Part shown: one piece after another, positions 26,301 to 33,962 of the stretch | Numbering within the stretch: the stretch's first letter is position 1 | How the letters are laid out: each line of letters begins with the position of its first letter | The notes under the pieces: generated by a model | The model's database searches: none | Told to the model about the DNA's origin: nothing | What the model saw: the letters and a program-made list of their open reading frames with translations, nothing else | Position numbers and translations under genes: made by a program | Assembly (NCBI GenBank): GCA_022844565.1 | Contig: JALHLK010000004.1 | Coordinates: 62,001 to 126,000, forward strand | Direction of reading: 5' to 3' | Source: Saprospiraceae bacterium | GTDB taxonomy: Bacteria > Bacteroidota > Bacteroidia > Chitinophagales > Saprospiraceae | DNA: 64,000 nt

Positions 26301-26558
26301 GATAACATCACGGTTTATCCCAATCCATTTACAAACAAGATAACAGTAGACTTATCAAAACTAGAAAACATTTCTTCCAGTCTTTTGCAAATAGAAGTTT
26401 TTGATCACTTAGGTAAAAAGGTTTACACAAATATTATTGACATCATCAAAGAAGGAAAATTGTATAGTCTTGATGCTAACAATTTGATATCTGGTATGTA
26501 CAATATTAAAATAACCAATGGTAGTAAAGTCTACACGAATAGAATTTTAAAACTGTAA
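23379..26558 (+). CDS. M4 (thermolysin-like) metalloprotease with beta-propeller-like region and T9SS type A domain
   Basis: 1059 residues. A signal peptide (about 1-20) is followed by an FTP/PepSY-type propeptide (about 60-260, with IYGKEIWMHATRNGDVGLVNG) and the M4 catalytic domain (about 300-625). The zinc ligands are HEMSH at 463-467 and Glu487 (in GALNESFADIFG); the catalytic His557 lies in GGVHINSGIPNYAF. Between about 640 and 970 there are repeated short beta-strand units (ISDDGKFIVVVD, ISKNGTLMAFLLD, FSKNSPHIIAFDY), which read as a WD40/TolB-like propeller. The end is a type A C-terminal sorting domain (VYPNPFTNKITVDL to NRILKL). An outer-surface or secreted protease, activated by propeptide removal. 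Confidence 0.92.
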   Translation: MKKIIVIFAAFLFITSIGNSQFKNLSGSKKEGKEPTTFYDIIDVNVGEGLQRSQDLELKINQIKYLFLDKNIKPIAFNESGQPIAFEGLLPEGKRSSKDILTQSKDYLEAIKSAIGIKNPHQEVELIKEVTDEDQTRHIKLNQTYQGIPIYGKEIWMHATRNGDVGLVNGNWTPTPEIQNVTPRLDESEAYALLKEKENFTNKVYLPSFLRGETKKSLVIYIVNDETPRLAYHISDYPDGVHRWDYFVDANTGEVFKIIENTCQIFHPALKNIHCASSQNKTYEVNPTYTIDLTDNLPHLEMDPLNTHVVMSGQDLLGVTRQVNSLQSGTNRIMMDINRAMFKATSVLPNKPDGVLWTIDAFNGSPENDDFEYDHVTTTTTTWSNPTAVSSQHNMALSYNYFKNNHSRNAVNGQGGNIISLINVAESDGKTMGNAFWNGAAMFYGNGDEGFFPLARGLDVAGHEMSHGVVQSTANLEYEGESGALNESFADIFGAMIDRDDWLIGEDVVKRAVFPSGALRSLQDPHNGAQKDDYGAGFQPKLYSERYRGTQDNGGVHINSGIPNYAFFLFASNPNVGKDRAEKIFYRALNLYLTKSSQFIDARFATVKAAQDLFGETIAKIMSDTWTSVGVGTTNQAPVDPKDKYQENIPINPGQDLILFTSGIQANLFIMNTQQEVIFNPLSNISPISKPSISDDGKFIVVVDKDKKAKLITVDYNKRTKTEQTILTNNNFRNAIISKNGTLMAFLLDELEPYIYLIDFSKTPAQQKFIKLKSPTTAQGKSTGNVEYADAMEFDHSGEFIMYDALNKIKSPTAGEISFWDISFVKAFDNKSKTLLDTTKQVFSKLFSLLPEGISIGNATFSKNSPHIIAFDYLDDNKKENKILGANIETGDVDIIADLTALGIPTFSKTDNLVLFQTPSFFSGKNISSVQIDATKIKSANPAPVQVRTNASLPVWFATGVRVLTDLNNVDITNDNITVYPNPFTNKITVDLSKLENISSSLLQIEVFDHLGKKVYTNIIDIIKEGKLYSLDANNLISGMYNIKITNGSKVYTNRILKL

Positions 26559-26577
26559 ATAGACCCCAACTTACTTA

Positions 26578-27504
26578 ATGAAAATATTGGTGATCAGGCT
26601 TAGTTCTATGGGAGATATCGTAGTGACATCCCCTGTAGTCAGGTGGCTAAAAACACAACTTCAGGCTGAGATACACTTTCTGACAAAGCCAAATTTTATA
26701 GAAATTGTACAATTTAATCCGAATATCGATCAAATTTGGGCGTATGACAAATCAAAAGTCTTCCAAAAGAAACTTAAAGAACAAGACTTTGATCTCATAG
26801 TAGATTTACATAAAAGTAAAGCTTCAACTTTGATAAGCCTACAGCTTGGTAAAAAGACCTTGTGGTACAACAAATTAAATTTTCAAAAATTCTTACTTAC
26901 ACATCTAAAGATCAATACTTTACCAAAAATACATCTGGTAGACAGATATGCAAAAGCACTATCCGAAATTGGTGTACACAATGATGGCAAAGGATTAGAC
27001 TTTTATATAGACCATCATGCTATACTGCCCGATAACATACCAAATCGATATGAAGTGTTAGTCCTTGGAGCTGCACATGCCACTAAAAGAATCCCCCTAG
27101 AATTAGCAAAAAAGATCATATTGAATTCGTCTGAAGCCATCGTATTGTTAGGTGGAAATGACGTAGTAGAAATTGGTAATAAATTATCTGGTGAATTTCC
27201 TCAAATAATCAACTTGATAGATAAAACAAATTTACACAAAAGTGCGAGGATACTAGATAACGCTATCAAAGTCTATACCGGAGATACAGGATTGATGCAT
27301 ATATCAGCTGCACTTGAAAAAGATATAACAATGTACTGGGGAAGTACTGCACCCATTATCGGGATGTTTCCATACTTACCTCAAGGTTCTAAAGCTCAAA
27401 TTATCAATAAGGAAGTTGAACTTTGGTGTAGACCTTGTACAAAAATTGGATATAGTAGATGCCCTTTAGGTCATTTTAACTGCATGAACCTACAGAAAAT
27501 TTAA
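26578..27504 (+). CDS. Glycosyltransferase family 9 (heptosyltransferase-like)
   Basis: 308 residues with the GT-B fold of GT9: MKILVIRLSSMGDIVVTSPV at the start, IVDLHKSKAS, and in the C-terminal half LGAAHATKRIP, the nucleotide-sugar region VYTGDTGLMHISAALEKD and the GST motif. GT9 enzymes add heptose or related sugars to lipopolysaccharide inner core. The C-terminus has four cysteines (WCRPCTKIGYSRCPLGHFNC) common in Bacteroidota members. It starts 19 bases after the M4 protease stop and may be co-transcribed with it; the 3' end faces the DUF4920 gene with 4 bases between. The acceptor is unknown. Confidence 0.88.
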   Translation: MKILVIRLSSMGDIVVTSPVVRWLKTQLQAEIHFLTKPNFIEIVQFNPNIDQIWAYDKSKVFQKKLKEQDFDLIVDLHKSKASTLISLQLGKKTLWYNKLNFQKFLLTHLKINTLPKIHLVDRYAKALSEIGVHNDGKGLDFYIDHHAILPDNIPNRYEVLVLGAAHATKRIPLELAKKIILNSSEAIVLLGGNDVVEIGNKLSGEFPQIINLIDKTNLHKSARILDNAIKVYTGDTGLMHISAALEKDITMYWGSTAPIIGMFPYLPQGSKAQIINKEVELWCRPCTKIGYSRCPLGHFNCMNLQKI

Positions 27505-27508
27505 ACAA

Positions 27509-27997
27509 CTATTTGTATTTAAGAATTTGCACTCCACTTGCCATAAACTTAAGTTCTTCTTTAGGCTGAGTGATTTTTGCTATTTCTTCTTTAGATTTAC
27601 CTTCGTCCTCTGCATAGTGCTTTAACTCATCAACGGAAGTGACTTCTTTAAATGCAGAACCTTTCATCACTACTTTTCCACCAGCTAAATCAAGAGGCAT
27701 AAAAAAAGCATAATCCTTAAATTTGACGAAAATAGGCGGTGTATCTGTATTCGTAGAAGAAATTAAAGTCATCCAACATCCCTTACTTTGACAAACACCT
27801 GTTACTTTGCCTTCTACGACAATATCGTCTACTTTTCCATCTTTATTAAGTTTTGTTAAAAGTTGATCATAACTTTGAACATTCTTAGCAACAAAATTTT
27901 CACCTTCCACTTTTACAACTTCTCCAAGTGAGGCATTATTTGTTTTACACGCTACGAAAGTGATGGCTAATAAAGCACCAAAAATTACTTTTCTCAT
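27509..27997 (-). CDS. DUF4920 lipoprotein
   Basis: 162 residues; lipobox LLAITFVACK with the Cys at residue 17. The DUF4920 signature is clear: VVEGKVTGVCQSKGCWMTLIS, IFVKFKDYAFFMPLDLAGGKVVMKG, then DELKHYAEDEGKSKEEI and FMASGVQIL. The family is an OB-like fold found in Bacteroidota and other Gram-negatives; the conserved CQSKGCW could bind a metal or form a disulfide. No function is established. It is transcribed divergently from the Anbu operon across 409 bases. Confidence 0.88.
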   Translation of the reverse strand: MRKVIFGALLAITFVACKTNNASLGEVVKVEGENFVAKNVQSYDQLLTKLNKDGKVDDIVVEGKVTGVCQSKGCWMTLISSTNTDTPPIFVKFKDYAFFMPLDLAGGKVVMKGSAFKEVTSVDELKHYAEDEGKSKEEIAKITQPKEELKFMASGVQILKYK

Positions 27998-28093
27998 ATT
28001 AATTTATATTTATAGTGCAAAGGTAAGGGTATTCATTAATACATTTCATTATTAATTATTAAATAATTTGTTAAAGTGTATTTTGATTTATGG

Positions 28094-28141
28094 GCAAATC
28101 TTAGTCACCACTTTGGTGCCAAATTGAAACTTGAGATTTGC
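28094..28141. other. Nested stem-loop in the 409-base divergent gap
   Basis: GCAAATCT at 28094 pairs perfectly with AGATTTGC at 28134; inside lies a second perfect hairpin CACCA-CTT-TGGTG at 28106-28118. It sits between the leftward DUF4920 gene and the Anbu operon. The remainder of 27998-28406 is AT-rich with no gene or repeat that I can see. A regulatory RNA or operator is possible, not shown. Confidence 0.3.
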
Positions 28142-28406
28142 GATTGATTTTGAAGTAATTGATGGTCGTAATAGATTATCATTTTAGCTTTTTAGGGTTA
28201 AGATTAATTTGTTTATCAACAAAATGTTAATCGGTTAGAAACCACAAGTAGTTAGGCTTTTTTAAGTTGATAATCAAATATTAATGCAGCTAATATACAT
28301 TTTAAAATTCATTAATTTTTTAAATCTTTATTAGGTTTTTTGCATACTTGTAAGTAGATTTACAATTGAATACTTCACAAACATATTTTTAATAATAGAA
28401 TGCACA

Positions 28407-29822
28407 ATGGAATATGAATTAGGCAATTTTTTTGATGAGATGTATGAAAGTAGTGGTGAGATTCGCCCGCAATATTTACAACTTTCCGGAGCAATCGGAT
28501 CAGTGAAGCCTGAAAGAATATCTCAATTGCAGTTTTCTGCTAACAAGACTCAAGTTAACATGGGGATGACATTCAATGTGTATCATGATAATCAAGGACT
28601 TGAAAAAATATTACATCTAGATATTATTCCTAGAATATTGGCAAACGAAGAGTGGAAAATACTTGAAAAAGGATTGAAGCAAAGAATAGAAGCTTTAAAT
28701 CTCTTCATCAATGATGTGTATAATGACCAAAAATCTCTAAAAGATAAAATAGTGCCCGAAGATTTAATATTGGGCAGTAGAGACTTTTTAAAACCTTGTA
28801 TAGGACTAAAACCACCAAAAGGAGTATGGTGCCATATTACCGGCACAGATTTAGTGAAAAACAATGATGGCAATTATTATATCCTTGAAGATAATCTTAG
28901 ATGTCCTTCGGGTGTATCGTATATGCTTGGTAGTAGGGATATTATCAAGAGGATTTACCCCAATTTATTTAATAGTATGGGGGTAATGCCTGTGTCAGAT
29001 TATCCTCTACGATTGTTGGAAATGTTACAATATATTTCAAATAAGGAGCATCCAGTTGTAGGCGTATTGACTCCAGGAATTTACAATTCTGCCTATTACG
29101 AACATTCTTACCTAGCCCTTCAAATGGGCGTTGAATTAGTTTCTGGCGTCGACTTGATCACAAGAGATGATAAAGTATATATGCAAACCACGAAGGGTCT
29201 TCAACAAATAGATGTGCTATATAGACGAATAGATGATACATTTTTAGACCCCACAGCGTTCAATCCTACTTCCATGCTAGGTGTACCTGGTATATTTAAT
29301 GCGTATAAGAAAGGTAATATTGCTTTGGCAAATGCACCAGGCACAGGCGTAGCCGATGATAAAGCTGTATACGCTTACGTACCCAAACTTATAAAATATT
29401 TTTTGGGTGAAGATGCCATTTTGAATAATGTGCCAACATATTTGGCTAGAGATCAAGAAGATAGGAAATTTATATTAGATAATATTGAAGATCTAGTTGT
29501 AAAAGAAACAAATTCAGCAGGAGGATATGGCATGATGATCGGTCCCAAAGCTACCAAAGAAGATCATGCAAAATTTCGAACTTTGGTTAAAGAAAATCCG
29601 ACCAATTATATCGCACAACCTACCTTGTCACTTTCTACAGTACCAACATGGATTGAAGATCATTTAGAGCCCAGACATGTTGATTTAAGACCTTATATAT
29701 TGTATGGAAAAGAAATTGAAGTAATACCTGGTGCTCTGACAAGAGTAGCTTTGACCAAAGGTTCTTTGGTCGTGAATAGTTCTCAAGGTGGTGGCAGTAA
29801 GGATACTTGGGTTTTGTATTAA
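28407..29822 (+). CDS. Circularly permuted ATP-grasp type 2 protein (Anbu operon)
   Basis: 471 residues, first gene of the four-gene cluster up to 32391. The COG2308-type circularly permuted ATP-grasp fold shows in HITGTDLVKNNDGNYYILED, NLRCPSGVSYMLGSRD, VLTPGIYNSAYYEHSYLA, LYRRIDDTFLDP, TYLARDQEDRKFIL and, near the end, VKETNSAGGYGMMIGP and ARVALTKGS-like TRVALTKGSLVVNSSQGGG. ATP-grasp enzymes usually form peptide-type bonds from a carboxylate and an amine; the substrate of this one is unknown. It is followed by the alpha-E gene after 21 bases. Together with Anbu and the transglutaminase-like gene this suggests synthesis and breakdown of a peptide-like compound. Confidence 0.92.
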   Translation: MEYELGNFFDEMYESSGEIRPQYLQLSGAIGSVKPERISQLQFSANKTQVNMGMTFNVYHDNQGLEKILHLDIIPRILANEEWKILEKGLKQRIEALNLFINDVYNDQKSLKDKIVPEDLILGSRDFLKPCIGLKPPKGVWCHITGTDLVKNNDGNYYILEDNLRCPSGVSYMLGSRDIIKRIYPNLFNSMGVMPVSDYPLRLLEMLQYISNKEHPVVGVLTPGIYNSAYYEHSYLALQMGVELVSGVDLITRDDKVYMQTTKGLQQIDVLYRRIDDTFLDPTAFNPTSMLGVPGIFNAYKKGNIALANAPGTGVADDKAVYAYVPKLIKYFLGEDAILNNVPTYLARDQEDRKFILDNIEDLVVKETNSAGGYGMMIGPKATKEDHAKFRTLVKENPTNYIAQPTLSLSTVPTWIEDHLEPRHVDLRPYILYGKEIEVIPGALTRVALTKGSLVVNSSQGGGSKDTWVLY

Positions 29823-29843
29823 AAATAATAAAATGGATAAAAA

Positions 29844-30824
29844 ATGTTAAGTAGGGTTGCTAATTCCATTTATTGGCTTGGTAGATATCTTGAAAGAGCA
29901 GAGAACTACGCTCGATTCATGGATGTAAATTTTAATTTGATGCTTGATCTACCGAAGGATCAAAAAGAGCAATGGCTACCTTTAGTACAGGCCACAGGTG
30001 ATAATAATGAATTTCAAAAACTTTATGAGGGGGTAAATAAAAATGACATCATAAACTATATGGCCTTTGACTTGCGAAATCCAAACTCTATAATTTCTTG
30101 TGTTTCAAAAGCACGAGAAAATGCTCGTGAAGTAAGAGAAAATGTAATTAAAGAAACATGGGAAAAGCTTAATGAACTTTATCATTATGTCAATAGCATG
30201 GCCAATAGTATGGATTGGATTGAAGGTGATCCCATACCTTTTTTTACGGGTGTCAAAGAACATATCATGTTGATCAATGGTATAGGTTATGCTACCGTAG
30301 CAAGGTCAGAAGGATGGTATTTTAGGCTTTTGGGTACCTTTTTAGAAAGAGCCGACAAGACAAGTAGAATAGTGGATGTAAAATATCACATCATACTCCC
30401 AACACCTACATTAGTTGGCACTCCGATAGATTATCTACATTGGTCAGCATTGCTTAAATCTGTATCAGGCTTTAATACTTATAGGAGAATGTATGGAACT
30501 TTAGAAGCAAGCAAAGTGGTAGATTTTTTAATATTAAACAGAAAATTTCCAAGATCTGTTTTTTATTCCATTCTAGAAGCTGAAGATTGTCTTAGGAATA
30601 TCTCGGGAAACAATAGTAGGGGATTTACGAACGAAGCTGAAAAGTCAATTGGCGAATTAAGATCACGTCTTGAATTTACTTCTGTAGAGGAAATAATAGA
30701 ATTTGGTCTTCACCAATACATGGATGACCTACAAATTAAAATTATCGATATTTCTAATAAGGTAAATGATGCTTTTTTCCAAGTTAAAAATAACTTTGCG
30801 TATCAAATTAATATTGAAGAATGA
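29844..30824 (+). CDS. Alpha-E domain protein (Anbu operon)
   Basis: 326 residues, all-helical COG2307/alpha-E family. It opens with the family-typical MLSRVANSIYWLGRYLERAENYAR and contains VSKARENAREVRENV, GWYFRLLGTFLERADKTSR and PRSVFYSILEAEDCL. The family is nearly always encoded next to a circularly permuted ATP-grasp protein and often fused to it, so a joint complex is likely; the biochemical role is not established. Its TGA stop overlaps the ATG of the Anbu gene (ATGA), which points to translational coupling. Confidence 0.92.
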   Translation: MLSRVANSIYWLGRYLERAENYARFMDVNFNLMLDLPKDQKEQWLPLVQATGDNNEFQKLYEGVNKNDIINYMAFDLRNPNSIISCVSKARENAREVRENVIKETWEKLNELYHYVNSMANSMDWIEGDPIPFFTGVKEHIMLINGIGYATVARSEGWYFRLLGTFLERADKTSRIVDVKYHIILPTPTLVGTPIDYLHWSALLKSVSGFNTYRRMYGTLEASKVVDFLILNRKFPRSVFYSILEAEDCLRNISGNNSRGFTNEAEKSIGELRSRLEFTSVEEIIEFGLHQYMDDLQIKIIDISNKVNDAFFQVKNNFAYQINIEE

Positions 30825-31555
30825 CGTATTGCCTTGGAATTAAAACAAAACATGGACTCATAGGTCTATCTGATACTAGAATCACCTCTGGAAGTGAAAC
30901 TACAACATCCAAAAAGGTATATACAGTTAATAAAGAAAAGCATAGTTTTTTTATTATGACTTCGGGGCTAAGATCTGTAAGAGACAAGGCAATAACCTAT
31001 TTTAAAGAGGTCATCGATGATCCCAATAAAGATTTTAATAAACTCTACAAAGCTGTCAATGAATTTGGCGGGTTAGTAAAACAAGTGAGAGAAGAAGACA
31101 AAGCACACTTAGAAGAAGCAGGTTTGAATTTTAATCTTTTTTCAATTATTGGAGGTCAATTGAGGGATGATGAAAGTCCTAAAATGTATCTCTTGTACCC
31201 TGAAGGAAATTGGATAGAAGTGCGTACTGGGACTCCCTTTGTAGCAATTGGAAATACTGGAGCAGGCAATCCAATTCTTAGACGGACGCTTAAATATGAA
31301 GACAGTCTTGATTATGCCTTAAAATGTGCATTTTTAGCATTCGACGCTTCTAGGATTTCTGTTAATGATGTCGATTTTCCAATCCACACTGTTGTGCTTG
31401 AAGCCGATTCTTTCTTCGCAGTAGAAAAAAAGTTTGAAGAAAAAGATCTACGTAATGTAACAGAATATTGGAACAATCGACTTAAAGAAGCTATCAATGA
31501 CCTACCATCTGATGTCCTATATGGAGCCTTTTATCCCGAAAGCATTAAAATATGA
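30821..31555 (+). CDS. Anbu-type ancestral proteasome-like peptidase
   Basis: 244 residues. The N-terminus MTYCLGIKT leaves Thr2 as the candidate N-terminal nucleophile after Met removal, and GLIGLSDTRITSGSE matches the proteasome-fold strand with the conserved Asp. A Lys in TSKKVYTV would complete the Thr/Asp/Lys set. Size and N-terminus match Anbu (COG3484), an Ntn-hydrolase relative of HslV and proteasome beta subunits that assembles into open rings. Its constant companions (ATP-grasp, alpha-E, transglutaminase-like) flank it here with ATGA overlaps on both sides. The physiological substrate of Anbu is unknown. Confidence 0.92.
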   Translation: MTYCLGIKTKHGLIGLSDTRITSGSETTTSKKVYTVNKEKHSFFIMTSGLRSVRDKAITYFKEVIDDPNKDFNKLYKAVNEFGGLVKQVREEDKAHLEEAGLNFNLFSIIGGQLRDDESPKMYLLYPEGNWIEVRTGTPFVAIGNTGAGNPILRRTLKYEDSLDYALKCAFLAFDASRISVNDVDFPIHTVVLEADSFFAVEKKFEEKDLRNVTEYWNNRLKEAINDLPSDVLYGAFYPESIKI

Positions 31556-32391
31556 TTTTAGAAATAAAACATAATACGCGATATAACTATGACAATGAGG
31601 TTATTCTTAATCCACACACCTTTTATCTTGCGCTGCAAAATAGAACTTATTTTCAAGTCTTAGAATTCTCTATCCATATAGACCCGACCCCAATTGGTCT
31701 TAGTGCCTTAGTTAATTTAGAAAATACTGCTTATTACCAAGCTTGGTTCAATGGCCATACCAGCTATTTAAACATAGAAATCAAATCTACTATTAAAACG
31801 ATTGAATTTAACCCTTTAAATTTTATTTATGAAAGTAGTTTCCAGAAAAAGAGCACTTATTTTGATTATGGAAAATTTATGAATCCCCTCCTTAAATCAT
31901 ATATGAATCATTTGGGTTTGGGCGAAATCAAGTCCTACTCTTCAAATTTCTATCAGATTACCAACGATATTGTTACTTTTTTGAATGCAATTAATGAAGA
32001 TGTCCACAGAAACTGGATTCATGAAATCAGAATGGAAGATGGATTTCAAAGTCCTTATTTGACATTTACACAAAGAAGCGGTTCGTGTCGAGACCTTGCA
32101 TTTATGATGATGGAAATGCTAAAAAGTGTTGGGCTTGCTACCCGATTTGTTAGTGGATATGCATTCAATCCCGAATTGAGTGAGGAACACAATCTTCATG
32201 CATGGGTAGAAGTCTACATTCCTGGGGCCGGATGGGTTGGTTTAGACCCTAGTCTTGGGCTTTTTACAGATTACAACTATTTTCCTTTAGCCACAAGTTT
32301 TGACCCTGTCAATACCTCTCCAGTAATAGGGACATATGGAGGTTTTTCTAGTGCAGAACTCGTAACTTTTGTGGATATTCAACAAAAGTAA
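31552..32391 (+). CDS. Transglutaminase-like cysteine protease (Anbu operon)
   Basis: 279 residues: a Bact_transglu_N beta domain (about 1-130, starting MILEIKHNTRYNYDNEV) and a transglutaminase-like core. The catalytic triad is Cys179 (SGSCRDLAFMMMEML), His216 (NLHAWVEVY) and Asp232 (GLDPSLG). The GSCRDLA and HAWVEV motifs are those of the COG1305 proteins found with Anbu. It is the last gene of the operon, overlapping Anbu by ATGA. Proposed role: hydrolysis or transfer on the peptide-like product handled by the operon, which is inference. Confidence 0.92.
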   Translation: MILEIKHNTRYNYDNEVILNPHTFYLALQNRTYFQVLEFSIHIDPTPIGLSALVNLENTAYYQAWFNGHTSYLNIEIKSTIKTIEFNPLNFIYESSFQKKSTYFDYGKFMNPLLKSYMNHLGLGEIKSYSSNFYQITNDIVTFLNAINEDVHRNWIHEIRMEDGFQSPYLTFTQRSGSCRDLAFMMMEMLKSVGLATRFVSGYAFNPELSEEHNLHAWVEVYIPGAGWVGLDPSLGLFTDYNYFPLATSFDPVNTSPVIGTYGGFSSAELVTFVDIQQK

Positions 32392-32553
32392 TCCATGTGA
32401 CATCGTAGCTGTTTTTAAAGATATTTACGAAAATCCTTGGGATTTGATTCAGACCAAATCTGTTTAATTTTCATTTTAAAAGGTCCCAACATATATTTTA
32501 AAATTATTTATTACACATTTTATTTACCTTTGCCTTAAATGTAAAGGAACAAA

Positions 32554-32979
32554 ATGGTAGCAATTATAGATTTTGGGAGTCCAGAGTATGACGAAGCTAA
32601 AGATTTAAGGGAGAAAATATTAAGGATTCCATTAGGCATGAAATACAAGATAGAAGATTTTGTGGGGGAGGAAAACAATCTACATATCGCCTATTTTGAA
32701 AATGGATCTATAATAGGTTATCTTCAATTAAAACCTGTCCAAGAAAATGGTTTAAAGATGCGTCAAGTTGCTGTAGATGATTTACATCAAGGCAAAGGAA
32801 TTGGGAAGTCTTTGGTGGATTATTCTGAAGCATGGGCCAATAATGAAAATAAATCTTTTATCGAACTTAATGCAAGGGAAGTTGCCATACCTTTTTATTT
32901 GAAGTGTGGGTATAAAATAGAAAAGGAACCATTTGAAGAAGTGGGAATACCCCATAGATTTATGATAAAAAGATTTTAA
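32554..32979 (+). CDS. GNAT family N-acetyltransferase
   Basis: 141 residues, a single GNAT domain. The acetyl-CoA site is KMRQVAVDDLHQGKGIGKSL (the Q-x-x-G-x-G/A loop), followed by FIELNAREVAIPFYLKCGYK, the usual motif B with the Tyr near the acid site. The substrate is not predictable. A TACCTTTG -7-like element lies at 32525-32532, about 20 bases before the start, but I find no good -33 box. It stands alone between the Anbu operon and the outer membrane protein gene. Confidence 0.9.
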   Translation: MVAIIDFGSPEYDEAKDLREKILRIPLGMKYKIEDFVGEENNLHIAYFENGSIIGYLQLKPVQENGLKMRQVAVDDLHQGKGIGKSLVDYSEAWANNENKSFIELNAREVAIPFYLKCGYKIEKEPFEEVGIPHRFMIKRF

Positions 32980-33034
32980 GTGTTAGCCTAATAAATTGAA
33001 GGAGACTGATTACAAAGAAAAGTAAAGATTTGAA

Positions 33035-33733
33035 ATGAGAAAAAAATTATTAGTTACTTCCATAATTCTTCTATCTATAATACATATTGGGCAAGGACAA
33101 TCCTTTTGGTTTGGTCCAAAAGGTGGTGGAGGTTTGGGATTTCAAAACTGGCAAAACAGTCAAACAAACGCACTTTTTACTCCAAATGTAGACCTATTCA
33201 TTGAGTCATACAGCGAAGAAAATTCAGGGGCTGTTTATGCATCTTTAGGTTACCATACAAGAGGTAGCGCTATTAGAGCTTTTGACTTCAATGGTCAGCT
33301 ATTTAGCAATCAAGGTTTCAAATTTAGAAATGCTGTCGCAGAAGTAGGATGGAAAAAACAATTAGCATTACAATGGAGTTCTATACCATATTTTGGATTT
33401 GGAATACGAGGTGAATATACCATAAGCAATAACTTAGCAGACTATGCAAGATTTGCTAACCCATTTTATCCTGACAAAGAATTAGCTCGCAAATGGATGT
33501 ATGGGGTCACTGTTTCTGGTGGTTTTGAATATACCCTAACGGACTTAATAAAGGGTTTTGTCGAACTAAGTTTAATGCCAGATCTTTCTGATCAATACTT
33601 TCAACCTCCTTTAAATAACATCATTGACCCATGGACAAGAGAAAAAATCAATCTTCAAGAACGTCGTATCAGAAATGTTACTTTTGAGGTAAAAGTTGGT
33701 TTTAAATTTTTGAGAAAAGTTATCTATCAATAA
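33035..33733 (+). CDS. Outer membrane beta-barrel protein
   Basis: 232 residues with a signal peptide (about 1-21, ending GQGQ). The mature protein has repeated alternating hydrophobic strands (GAVYASLGYHTRGS, IPYFGFGIRGEYTI, YGVTVSGGFEYTLT, GFVELSLMPDL) and ends in VKVGFKFLRKV, consistent with an eight- to ten-stranded barrel of the PorT/OmpW-like type common in Bacteroidota. No more precise family is recognised. It is transcribed alone, 55 bases after the GNAT gene. Confidence 0.75.
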   Translation: MRKKLLVTSIILLSIIHIGQGQSFWFGPKGGGGLGFQNWQNSQTNALFTPNVDLFIESYSEENSGAVYASLGYHTRGSAIRAFDFNGQLFSNQGFKFRNAVAEVGWKKQLALQWSSIPYFGFGIRGEYTISNNLADYARFANPFYPDKELARKWMYGVTVSGGFEYTLTDLIKGFVELSLMPDLSDQYFQPPLNNIIDPWTREKINLQERRIRNVTFEVKVGFKFLRKVIYQ

Positions 33734-33962
33734 TTAACCTTCTTAAATATGTTTTAACTACAATTTTGCTCATGCAGTCAAATCTTTTAAATAGTGTTAA
33801 AAACCGTAATACACTATTTAATTAAATCGTTCTTTTTTGATACTTAGCAAGATATATTAAGGAAATAGACAACTTTTATAAACTTTTTAAGTTATACATT
33901 ACAATTATGGGGTTTAATAAATATCTTTACCCTGTTATTAACTAAAATTCAAATCTAACAAT

